DNA from: an uncultured Methylococcaceae bacterium
GTDB taxonomy: Bacteria; Pseudomonadota; Gammaproteobacteria; Methylococcales; Methylomonadaceae
Direction of reading: 5' to 3'
Length of the DNA: 43,454 nt
NCBI GenBank assembly: GCA_903859415.1
Contig: CAIOMN010000221.1
Span: forward strand, 1-43,454
Shown here: piece by piece, positions 34,654-42,366 of the stretch
How the letters are laid out: every line of letters begins with the position of its first letter
Numbering within the stretch: position 1 is the stretch's first letter
Notes under the pieces: generated by a model
Seen by the model: only the letters and a program-made list of their open reading frames with translations
Databases searched by the model: none
What the model was told of the DNA's origin: nothing
Program-made: the position numbers and the translations under genes

Positions 34654-35199
34654 ATGAACACAATCAAAAAAATCATCGCCATTGATGGACAAAATGCAGA
34701 ACATGCTGCGCGTCTGGCTGGCTTTCCCTATTTCCCGCTACAGGAGTTTATGCAACTCGTCATGGCAGAGGGTGGTGCAGATGTGATTGAAACTCTGTAC
34801 ACCGTTCAAAAGCGGGTTCCAGAAAACGACAGCGCTGAAGCTGTTGCGACAGTCTCTGCACAAATCGACGGCAAACGTTATGCACTGGAGATGATCGGTG
34901 CAAAAACCATTGTTTGTCCTGCTAAGCGTGTGCAGGATGGTAGCTATAAACAATCGGATGATCAACTGCTGCAAATCAAAACGTTGTCGATTTGTATGCG
35001 GTTAAAGCCCGATTTTTTAACCCTGGTCAGCGGTGATGATGATCATGCGCCTTTGGTTTGGGAGTTGCGTGAGCATGGCATTCGAACAGAAGTGATTGCG
35101 CCGGATGACATGCTGGGTAGTCAGTTGCGCCGAGCCTGTTATTCCAAGGTGGACTTGAACAAAGTCTTTGCTAAAATCAAACAAGGGGGTGCAGCATGA
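34654..35199 (+). CDS. NYN-domain (PIN-like) ribonuclease of the ubiquitin-like operon
   Basis: This 181-residue protein has the NYN/LabA-like acidic motifs: D11 and N14 in IIAIDGQN, D102/D103 in YKQSDDQLLQI and D128-D130 in LVSGDDDHAPLVWEL, followed by REHGIRTEVI. NYN proteins are metal-dependent RNases. The C-terminus reads KIKQGGAA. It starts an operon, overlapping the E2-like gene by 4 bases (ATGA), so it is made with the conjugation proteins. It may be the effector, or a partner or target of the system; that is inference. Confidence 0.82.
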   Translation: MNTIKKIIAIDGQNAEHAARLAGFPYFPLQEFMQLVMAEGGADVIETLYTVQKRVPENDSAEAVATVSAQIDGKRYALEMIGAKTIVCPAKRVQDGSYKQSDDQLLQIKTLSICMRLKPDFLTLVSGDDDHAPLVWELREHGIRTEVIAPDDMLGSQLRRACYSKVDLNKVFAKIKQGGAA

Positions 35200-35894
35200 G
35201 CGCCTTAACTAAAGATGAGTTGGGGTTTGTTCGGGCGCGTAGTTATGGGCGTACTAACAAAGCGGAGTTGAATGCCTTGTTAAATGCCGGAAGAGATGAG
35301 GAAATTTATGTTTCCAGCATCGAGAACGGGGTTCGTAAGTCAAGAGTCTTGGGTAATGCCAATGAAATCAACACCAAATCGGGTGATACGTTTAGCGTTG
35401 GCCCCCGTGTGACCAAGGCGGCCTTGTTTGATGATTTGTTTGGAGGGCTTCCACGATCCAGCGGAACACCATCGAAACCATCCACACAACCCAACACCAA
35501 AACGCAACAACGCTTGCAAGAGGAAATTGCTGGATTGAAGCGAGCGGGTTATGGGTGGATAGAACCCCCTACCCACACCCAATGGGGTTGGGTAGTGGAA
35601 CTTAAGGGTATTGTGTTACCTAATGGCGTAAAAACCAACGCAATGGTTCTATTACCAGACACCTATCCTTTAGTGTCACCGATTGGGTTTTACATCAAAA
35701 ATGGTGCTCCGGTAGCGGGTCTGGATACGTCCCACTTGTTCAATAAGTCTGCTTATCATGGTGCAGTGAATCTCTCCGAGCAGGGTTGGCAGTGGTTTTG
35801 TGGTATCGCAGAAGGCTGGAAGCCCAACAAACATACATTGGTGTCTTACATCAATATTGTGTTCATGTTGTTCAACGACCAAGGAGCAAAATAA
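35196..35894 (+). CDS. Prokaryotic E2/UBC-like protein with an extra N-terminal region
   Basis: This 232-residue protein has a C-terminal half (about 105-230) that fits prokaryotic E2 folds: GYGWIEPPTHTQWGWVVELKG, the LLPDTYPLVSPIGFYIK strand-loop (P-x-x-Y-P), then YHGAVNLSEQGWQWFC with candidate catalytic C202, GWKPNKHTLVSYI and a last helix. The first ~84 residues end in DDLFGG, followed by a flexible Ser/Pro/Thr linker (85-104). They may be a ubiquitin-like domain, but this is not proven. E2 proteins pass a ubiquitin-like protein from E1 to the target. It overlaps both neighbours (4 bases and 1 base). Confidence 0.7.
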   Translation: MSALTKDELGFVRARSYGRTNKAELNALLNAGRDEEIYVSSIENGVRKSRVLGNANEINTKSGDTFSVGPRVTKAALFDDLFGGLPRSSGTPSKPSTQPNTKTQQRLQEEIAGLKRAGYGWIEPPTHTQWGWVVELKGIVLPNGVKTNAMVLLPDTYPLVSPIGFYIKNGAPVAGLDTSHLFNKSAYHGAVNLSEQGWQWFCGIAEGWKPNKHTLVSYINIVFMLFNDQGAK

Positions 35895-37216
35895 TGTCAA
35901 GCATTCGACAACTGGTGTTCAATCCGAATTTATGGCAAACCGTGCAAGCGACGATATTTGCTAAAGTCCATCATGAAGGTTTTGCCTTTGGGTTAGCAAG
36001 ACCCTGTCGGCGTAATAATGGCTTAGCGTATGTTGTTGAATGTTTGCTTGAGCTAGAAGATGCTGATTATGAGCATCGTAGCGGTGGCGGTGTGACGACA
36101 ACCGTGACTTTCTCTAATCGCATCAACCAAATTGCTGTCGATGCTGCTCAACAAGGCTTGATTCCCGTGCATCTTCATTCTCATCCAGCGGGTGTTGAGA
36201 ACTTTAGTGGTTATGATGATCGGCACGAACAAATTTTGCATCACTGGTTACAAGGCCAAGCGCAACCTTTATTGATAAGCCTTGTGCAAGCCGTTGGCAG
36301 TGAACCACGTGCCCGATTATGGTTGCAGGGACGCACTGAAGAGTTAATGGTACGTAGTGGCTTGCAGGTGTTTTCTTCAAAGTCCAGTGCTTATTTACCT
36401 GCGCTGGCTCGACAAAACATCTTTGGTGAAGGGTTACGAAAAGCAGCAAGTCAGTTACAAGTCGCTATTGTTGGTGTTGGCGGTATCGGGATGTTAGTCG
36501 CAGAACAATTAGCGCGAGCGGGTTTTACGCGCTTTGTACTCGTTGATCATGACAAGGTTGAACTCAGTAATTTAAATCGCTTGCCTAATTTAAGTCAAAG
36601 TGATCTGGGGCGTTTAAAAGTTAAAGCGGCAAAAAATCTGATTCAAAAGGCTAGCCGTGCAGTGGGTACGAATGCCCAGATTCATGCTCTACCTTATGAT
36701 ATTTACACCGCTCCGAAACGGGTAAAAAATAAGGTGAGTCAATGTGATATTATTTTGGCACTGACAGATAATGAATTGTCTCGTATCAGTTGTTTGGATA
36801 TGGCCTTAGATGCGGGTGCTGAGTTTTTAATGGCAGGTGTTGATATCCGTCTGAATACGGAAGGTCATATTATCGGTTTATTTGCCGAGGTCAGTGGTGC
36901 AGAACAAGGGCGGTATTGTCCGCTTTGCACAGGGCGTTTAGATTCGGGTCAAGCCTCGTTAGATGCGCGTCAGTATGTAGGGGGCGAAGTTTGGGATAAG
37001 GCCCAAACGGATGGTTATATAAAAGGGATTCCAGATCCTTCAGTGATGTCACTAAACTCTATTGCTGCTGGCGCAGTTGTTCTTGAAATTCAGCGACGTG
37101 TGGCGGGCTTAGGTGTGCGGGATTTATGGCAATTGGATTATCAGACGGGCGAGTTAGTGACTTATGACAATATTGAAAACCATGTTAATGAAGAGTGTCT
37201 GGTTTGTAATTCTTAA
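35894..37216 (+). CDS. JAB isopeptidase fused to ThiF/E1-like adenylyltransferase
   Basis: The product is 440 residues from ATG 35894 (TAATG overlap with the E2 stop; AAGGAG upstream). The N-terminal half is a JAB/MPN protease with a complete JAMM motif: H95, H97, S105 and D108 in HLHSHPAGVENFSGYDD. From about 185 it is a ThiF/E1 domain: VAIVGVGGIGMLVAEQLARA (ATP loop), VDHDKVELSNLNR with D218 and R229, and LTDNELSR. Two zinc pairs, C342/C345 and C435/C438, are kept. One protein can therefore both activate and remove or mature a ubiquitin-like protein. An upstream in-frame Met at 35786 only overlaps the E2 gene. Confidence 0.9.
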   Translation: MSSIRQLVFNPNLWQTVQATIFAKVHHEGFAFGLARPCRRNNGLAYVVECLLELEDADYEHRSGGGVTTTVTFSNRINQIAVDAAQQGLIPVHLHSHPAGVENFSGYDDRHEQILHHWLQGQAQPLLISLVQAVGSEPRARLWLQGRTEELMVRSGLQVFSSKSSAYLPALARQNIFGEGLRKAASQLQVAIVGVGGIGMLVAEQLARAGFTRFVLVDHDKVELSNLNRLPNLSQSDLGRLKVKAAKNLIQKASRAVGTNAQIHALPYDIYTAPKRVKNKVSQCDIILALTDNELSRISCLDMALDAGAEFLMAGVDIRLNTEGHIIGLFAEVSGAEQGRYCPLCTGRLDSGQASLDARQYVGGEVWDKAQTDGYIKGIPDPSVMSLNSIAAGAVVLEIQRRVAGLGVRDLWQLDYQTGELVTYDNIENHVNEECLVCNS

Positions 37217-37310
37217 CTCATAAATCAAACCATTAATTTTGGGATATTCCTCAGTGAACTCAAGAACTGACACATGGTTGTCATTAGAATAAAAAGATCG
37301 GATATAGATT

Positions 37311-39707
37311 ATGCAAAATGAACAAAGTACTGAACAAAGAAATATAGCGGGTTTTTATTCAGAAATAGACTATTCCAAAGACTTTGAATGGTGCCAAAAA
37401 GCTGCAGGACAAGGGGATGCAGTAGCCCAACGAGATTTAGCAGGTTACTATGCAGGTTACTATTCGGAAGGGAATGTCGTGGAAATTGACCTTTTTAAAG
37501 CATTTGAATGGTACCAAAAGGCAGCAGAACAAGGCGATTTTATCGCTATGGAAAGATTGGCTGATTGTTATTTGAACGGAAAAGGTGTAGATAAAAATCT
37601 TGCCAAAGCAATTAAGTTGCTTGAGTTGGTTGCAAGTCAATATATTCCTGATAACTCAGACAAAGATTTTATTGATTTTAATTTTGTTAATTCTTGTCGC
37701 CTCCAAAAAGATTCGCAATATTTACTGGGTAATTATTATTTGGAAAATAATCCATGCCAAGCAATTGAATGGTTTCAAAAAGCTTCCCTCAGAGGCCATC
37801 AGGAAGCAAAAAGGAGGTTAGCAGAATGCTATATTAGAGGTATTGGCGTGAAAAAAGATCTTGAGCAAGGGTTTAATCTACTTGAGGAGGTGGTGGTGAA
37901 TTTAAATCACGCTCCTCTCGATGAATTGGAACTGGCTATACGTTATCTTTTTTGTAAAGAAATTAAACAAAGCCTTACTATAGCAACTAATTGGTTTGAA
38001 AAAGCTGCTAATCATCCTTTATTGATGCCAGAGAATAGGATCTATGAAACTCAAGCTAAAACAATGTTAGGTATTTGCTACTTTCATGAATATGGGATTC
38101 GTGATAACGATTCTGCTTTTAATCTATTCGAGGATTCAGCTCTAAAGTGTTTTGAGTGTTCTTCAAAAGAAAGAAAAGATAGTCTTGGTCATTTGTGGCT
38201 AGCCTGCATGTATCAAAAAGATAATGCGGCAAGATCGTATAAGCCTAATGATTTACCTTGGTGGCATAAAAGTCATTCAGAAAAAATACATATTTCTTAT
38301 GCAAAAAATGCAATAGATGCTTTACTTTTTAAGTCCGCCGCTGGTTTTTATTTAAAAGATGACGGTTATGACTACAAAAATCCAGATATCATTGATTTTC
38401 TTTTTCCTAATGACACGATTATGGTTTTCTTAGAAAATCAGGTCGTTTCATATGCTAAAGTTATTCTCGCTTTTTATTATCAATGTAAAAATGAAATTGA
38501 GAAATCAATAAAACTGTTGGAAAGTGCTTATCAAGAAGGAGATATCATCGCTAGTTTTGTGCTTGGTAAACATTATGTAAAGTTAGAAAGCATTGTTGAG
38601 GCAACTAAATGTTTCAAAGTTGCTGAGAAAATAGAGAGTACACTTAATTCTTTTGCTTCTCTTCCTGACCAAAAAATTTATTACGATATACAAATCCTTT
38701 GTATTTCGATAAGTTCATTAACTAAAGAAGAACTGATAAAAATTGATATGAGGAAGACTCAAAACCAGTTAGAAGAAAAAAATAAAGAATTGGAAGCATC
38801 TGAAGAAAGAATGCAAAAACTAGTTGAGCAGTTTACTCACTCTTTAGGTAATGTGATCTTTCCTGATACCATTTATCAGGTTGCCGAACGCTTGAAAAAC
38901 AATCCTGAATGTCGTAAAGATGTTTTATTACTTCAAGAGGCTTATCATGCAGAAGTTATTATCAAGTTACAAGGCGAGCTATTACGTCAACGATACGGAA
39001 ATATCAATCCAGAGAGCTTTAGGATGCTTGTTAGGCGCTGTCGTAGAACGACGGCTACTGATGAAAATATCAAATCAATTGAAGATGTTTTGGATTATGC
39101 GGCAAGTCGTGTGACTGCGAGGTTTCTCAATCAACATTATGCAGGTCTTAATAGTATCCGTGATAAAGTTTTGGCTAAGAATAATGTAAGTGTTAATGCC
39201 TTAAAGCAAAAATTCGAAAATGATATTTTACTCAACAAATCATTGGGTTCCATTGCATGGATTAACGAAAACTTGCGACCAGTTAAAATAACGGAAATAA
39301 GCCCTCTGTGGAAAAAAGTGTTCATACTTGCAGAAAGTCACGCAGAAGCCTTATTGTTTGGTTATTTCTCAGAAATCTTGTTTAATGCATTCAAATATGC
39401 AGATCATGATAAAGATGAGTTTGTAGCTATAGTTTTTGATGAAGTAAATATCAATGATCAAACCTATTTGTCTTGTTGCTGGGAAAACCCAGTAAAAGAT
39501 AAAGCTCCTCTGACGCTAGGAACTGGGAAAGGACTTGACGCCATTCAAGAGGATTTAAAGCAACTGAACAATACCGAAAACACGGAAGAAAGCTTATTGG
39601 TTTCTCAACAAAAAAATCAATTTAGGGTTACTCTGTTCTTTAATAAAGACTTGCTAGTAAATGAGTCACCAATTCTTAAAATAAAAAGAAAAGTTAATAC
39701 GGAGTAA
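37311..39707 (+). CDS. Soluble Sel1/TPR-repeat sensor histidine kinase (Detocs DtcA-like)
   Basis: This 798-residue protein has no membrane helix. Residues 1-450 are Sel1-type repeats (AFEWYQKAAEQGDFIAMERL, AIEWFQKASLRGHQEAKRRL, KSIKLLESAYQEGD), typical protein-binding sensors. A coiled coil follows (478-505), then a dimerisation helix with candidate phospho-acceptor H510 in EQFTHSLGN. The GHKL ATPase has an N-box SEILFNAFKYA near 687-697 and a G-box LGTGKGLDAI near 736. No receiver domain is fused. The gene is AT-rich and ends 2 bases before the response regulator gene. The layout recalls DtcA of Detocs defence systems. Confidence 0.8.
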   Translation: MQNEQSTEQRNIAGFYSEIDYSKDFEWCQKAAGQGDAVAQRDLAGYYAGYYSEGNVVEIDLFKAFEWYQKAAEQGDFIAMERLADCYLNGKGVDKNLAKAIKLLELVASQYIPDNSDKDFIDFNFVNSCRLQKDSQYLLGNYYLENNPCQAIEWFQKASLRGHQEAKRRLAECYIRGIGVKKDLEQGFNLLEEVVVNLNHAPLDELELAIRYLFCKEIKQSLTIATNWFEKAANHPLLMPENRIYETQAKTMLGICYFHEYGIRDNDSAFNLFEDSALKCFECSSKERKDSLGHLWLACMYQKDNAARSYKPNDLPWWHKSHSEKIHISYAKNAIDALLFKSAAGFYLKDDGYDYKNPDIIDFLFPNDTIMVFLENQVVSYAKVILAFYYQCKNEIEKSIKLLESAYQEGDIIASFVLGKHYVKLESIVEATKCFKVAEKIESTLNSFASLPDQKIYYDIQILCISISSLTKEELIKIDMRKTQNQLEEKNKELEASEERMQKLVEQFTHSLGNVIFPDTIYQVAERLKNNPECRKDVLLLQEAYHAEVIIKLQGELLRQRYGNINPESFRMLVRRCRRTTATDENIKSIEDVLDYAASRVTARFLNQHYAGLNSIRDKVLAKNNVSVNALKQKFENDILLNKSLGSIAWINENLRPVKITEISPLWKKVFILAESHAEALLFGYFSEILFNAFKYADHDKDEFVAIVFDEVNINDQTYLSCCWENPVKDKAPLTLGTGKGLDAIQEDLKQLNNTENTEESLLVSQQKNQFRVTLFFNKDLLVNESPILKIKRKVNTE

Positions 39708-39709
39708 AA

Positions 39710-41182
39710 ATGCTCAACATATTATGGGTTGAAGACGAGTATTCAGAAGATAAGAAAAATACATGGTTTAAAAACAGAGCGGTTGATATAAAGACAAATT
39801 TTCTTGAAGCAAAGGAATCCATTAATAGTTGTTTAGGACAATTCGATTTAATTGTATTGGATATAAATTTAGAGAATACTGAGCATTCAAAAGAAATAAC
39901 AGAGCTTGCAAAGCAATTTAAAATCAGCGAGAAACAGTTCTTAGAAGAAAGCGGAATGAATTTGTTTTTAAATTTGCTGGAGCGTGGATTTCCGAAAGAA
40001 CAAATTATATTTTTAACCGCCAATGCTGATATTAATAGAAGTCGAGTTGATGAGTTACGTGAAGCTTATAGACAAGAGAATTATGATGCTTTTGATGAGG
40101 TAATTGAAACCATCACAAATGAGCTTAGCGAAGAAACCGTAAAAGAATGCTCTAAACTCATAAGTGCAGACAATCATGAGGGCTTGTTTCAATATCTTGA
40201 AAATTACTTCAATGACTTGAATGATGGAGTTACAAATAATACCTATAACAGATTTTGTGAGGCTTATCAGCGTTGTCGTATTGAGCCTCCTAAAGCAATT
40301 AATAAAGGTTTAAATGAAGCAAAGCAGCATCTTAATAATTGGTTAGAAAAGCATGAAAAAAATGATTATCTTGTTTTACGACGTGGGATTATTGAAGGTT
40401 GTGGTTTTTTAAAAGAACACATCAACGATGACAACTTCATTCGGTTTAGTAGTTTTGTAAAAGGCACAAAAGAAAAGAAACCTGTAATCGAGATATCATC
40501 TGATGATATAAAAAACTATCTTGATACAGTAGAACAATTTTTACCAGTAAGACAACCAAAAGTAATTAACGACACATATCGGTTGTTTTTAAGAACATTG
40601 GTTCATGAATGGGAGGAAAGTATTGATCCTCAGGAAACAACAGAAAAGTATGGTGGAGAAATTCATACTTATGCGGGGTTATCGAAACAGACACGCAATT
40701 GGGTATCTCATGCGAAGTTACTTGAACCATTGAATAGTGAAATAATCGCTTTTTTGTTCCTGGCTAATATGAGGGCAATGTTTAAATTATCCCCTGAAGT
40801 GCAAGATTATGAACATATCTTATTAAAATGTATCACAAATACCCCTGATGCTGTCATTGATGATGATAACTTAGACAACCACATCATAGCTTTTAACTCT
40901 AATGTTGATCAAATTTTGTTTCCTTTAGATATACCACTTACTAAAGAAAGAAAAGATAAAAAAGGAAGTGCTGAACCAAGACCAAAATATTTTTCAGAAA
41001 AAATTAATGATGTATATAAGAATAACACTGGGAAATCTAAACAACATAACTATAAGCGTTTCTTGTTCCAATATTTTTTTGTGAATCAACAATACTGTCC
41101 AAGTAATTTAACTGCAAATTCAGATGACTTTTTACCGACATTGGCGCGGCATATCTATAGCTACAGTTTTTTAGAGGGATAA
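39710..41182 (+). CDS. Response regulator with C-terminal HEPN-like effector region
   Basis: The 490-residue protein starts with a receiver domain: acidic pair E8/D9 in ILWVEDE, phospho-acceptor D51 in FDLIVLDINLEN, and T103 in IIFLTAN. The usual Lys after strand 5 is not obvious. A long helical region follows, with R329-N-W-V-S-H334 in KQTRNWVSHAKLLEPL, the R-x4-H motif of HEPN RNases, then a hydrophobic helix (IIAFLFLANMRAMF). Such a protein would be an RNase switched by phosphorylation from the upstream kinase. The HEPN call rests on one motif in a helical context. A good ribosome site (GGAG) precedes the ATG. Confidence 0.68.
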   Translation: MLNILWVEDEYSEDKKNTWFKNRAVDIKTNFLEAKESINSCLGQFDLIVLDINLENTEHSKEITELAKQFKISEKQFLEESGMNLFLNLLERGFPKEQIIFLTANADINRSRVDELREAYRQENYDAFDEVIETITNELSEETVKECSKLISADNHEGLFQYLENYFNDLNDGVTNNTYNRFCEAYQRCRIEPPKAINKGLNEAKQHLNNWLEKHEKNDYLVLRRGIIEGCGFLKEHINDDNFIRFSSFVKGTKEKKPVIEISSDDIKNYLDTVEQFLPVRQPKVINDTYRLFLRTLVHEWEESIDPQETTEKYGGEIHTYAGLSKQTRNWVSHAKLLEPLNSEIIAFLFLANMRAMFKLSPEVQDYEHILLKCITNTPDAVIDDDNLDNHIIAFNSNVDQILFPLDIPLTKERKDKKGSAEPRPKYFSEKINDVYKNNTGKSKQHNYKRFLFQYFFVNQQYCPSNLTANSDDFLPTLARHIYSYSFLEG

Positions 41183-41186
41183 CATC

Positions 41187-41390
41187 ATGAACAGAGCCGA
41201 AATAGAGCAAGCTGTATTAACAGAAATACATACCTTGCCATTAGACAAAGTCGAAGCAACATTACATTTTGTTTTATCTTTAAAAAACCAGCCGGTTAAA
41301 AAAAGGCCTTTAGGATTGTTAAAGGGTAAGGTGGAGTTTGTTCTCAACGAGAACTTTAAAATGACTGATGAGGAGTTTTTGCACTCATGA
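41187..41390 (+). CDS. DUF2281-like antitoxin
   Basis: This 67-residue protein has TLPLDKVEATLHFVLSLKN, then KKRPLGLLKGKVEFVLNENF and DEEFLHS. This layout (helical N-terminus, R-P-x-G-L-x-K-G-K, acidic tail) is typical of DUF2281-type antitoxins that normally precede a PIN toxin. It starts 4 bases after the regulator stop, so it is in the same transcript. The TGA overlaps the next ATG (ATGA). Confidence 0.75.
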   Translation: MNRAEIEQAVLTEIHTLPLDKVEATLHFVLSLKNQPVKKRPLGLLKGKVEFVLNENFKMTDEEFLHS

Positions 41391-41554
41391 ATATTCATAG
41401 TCTATTAGATGATGAATTACTCAATTTAGCAGTTAACTTGACGGGCATTAGTAACAAATGCGAATTAATTAATCTGGCTCTTAAACAATTAGTGCAGAAT
41501 CGGCAAAAGAGCGATTTATTTCAATTGGCGGGTCAATTAGAGTTAGGTATTTGA
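41387..41554 (+). CDS. VapB-like antitoxin without its toxin
   Basis: This 55-residue protein reads MNIHSLLDDELLNLAVNLTG, then NKCELINLALKQLVQNRQKS and DLFQLAGQLELGI. It resembles type II VapB proteins, with the toxin-binding C-terminal tail short. No vapC follows; the next gene is an unrelated RHH-PIN pair 87 bases on. It overlaps the preceding antitoxin-like gene by 4 bases, so it is translated with it. Confidence 0.75.
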   Translation: MNIHSLLDDELLNLAVNLTGISNKCELINLALKQLVQNRQKSDLFQLAGQLELGI

Positions 41555-41640
41555 TTGCACTTTTAGTTCTCATGTTGGCACTACAATTTAACTCTTGATA
41601 TGGCATATTTATAACCGCAGTTTTTCATAAGGCAATTACC

Positions 41641-41838
41641 ATGACCACACGCGTAGAAACAAAAATCCCCGACCAACTTTGGCAACAAGCGCAAAATATG
41701 GTGCAACAAGGCCGGATAAATAACATGGACGCGTTAATTGCCGAAGCTATTCGCCGCTATGTAGAGTCACATCAACAAATTCTTAGCGAACGCTTTATTC
41801 AGGAAGACATTGAATGGGGCTTACATGGAGAAGACTAA
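41641..41838 (+). CDS. Ribbon-helix-helix antitoxin of a PIN toxin
   Basis: This 65-residue protein has a short strand, TTRVETKIPDQLWQQAQN, then NNMDALIAEAIRRYVESHQQ, a ribbon-helix-helix DNA-binding motif, and an acidic tail. It precedes and overlaps the PIN gene by 14 bases. It should repress the pair and bind the toxin. Confidence 0.82.
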   Translation: MTTRVETKIPDQLWQQAQNMVQQGRINNMDALIAEAIRRYVESHQQILSERFIQEDIEWGLHGED

Positions 41839-42334
41839 AGCGATTGTTATCGCTGATGCTGGGCCGATTATTCATTTGGATGAATTAAACAGCCTTAATC
41901 TGCTTACCGGCTTTGATAAAATTATCATTCCGGAAACGGTTTGGCATGAAGTGCAGCATCACCGCCCCCAAGCCTTGCATCATGCGGCTGATCTTGCATT
42001 CGTTCGCCAGTCTGCTTTAGATTTTTCACCGCAAGTAGACGCGCTTACCCCAATTTATACTTTACACGCCGGAGAGCAGGAGGCTTTGCATTTGTGCGTT
42101 GAGTTTAAAAATAGTTTATTGATAACCGACGATACCGCAGCCCGCCTTGCAGCAAAAAGTCTGGGTGTGGCAGCGCATGGAACACTGGGTATATTAGTTC
42201 GCGCCATTCGAGAACAAACACGTTCAAAATCAGAAGTCCTGGAATTATTATGCGCTATTCCCACTCAAACGACATTGCATATTCGTGCTTCTTTATTGGC
42301 AGAAGTGATAGGCAAAGTAGAAAAAAATACTTAA
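41825..42334 (+). CDS. DUF3368-type PIN-domain toxin
   Basis: The product is about 169 residues from ATG 41825. Its acidic residues are D11 in IVIADAGPIIHL, E42 in VWHEV, E86 in GEQEALHLC and D102/D103 in LLITDDTAARLAA, which together form a PIN active site. SLGVAAHGTLGILVRA is a DUF3368 hallmark. It is a probable RNase controlled by the preceding RHH antitoxin. The start at 41825 is preferred over 41810, since only the former has the usual short N-terminus. Confidence 0.86.
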   Translation: MEKTKAIVIADAGPIIHLDELNSLNLLTGFDKIIIPETVWHEVQHHRPQALHHAADLAFVRQSALDFSPQVDALTPIYTLHAGEQEALHLCVEFKNSLLITDDTAARLAAKSLGVAAHGTLGILVRAIREQTRSKSEVLELLCAIPTQTTLHIRASLLAEVIGKVEKNT

Positions 42335-42366
42335 CCATTTTCTAACTTATCGTACTTTTAGTTCTA

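Noticed and set aside
35306-35582. Minus-strand open frames inside the E2-like gene
   Set aside because: They are shadows of the plus-strand gene, whose start and stop are coupled to its neighbours.
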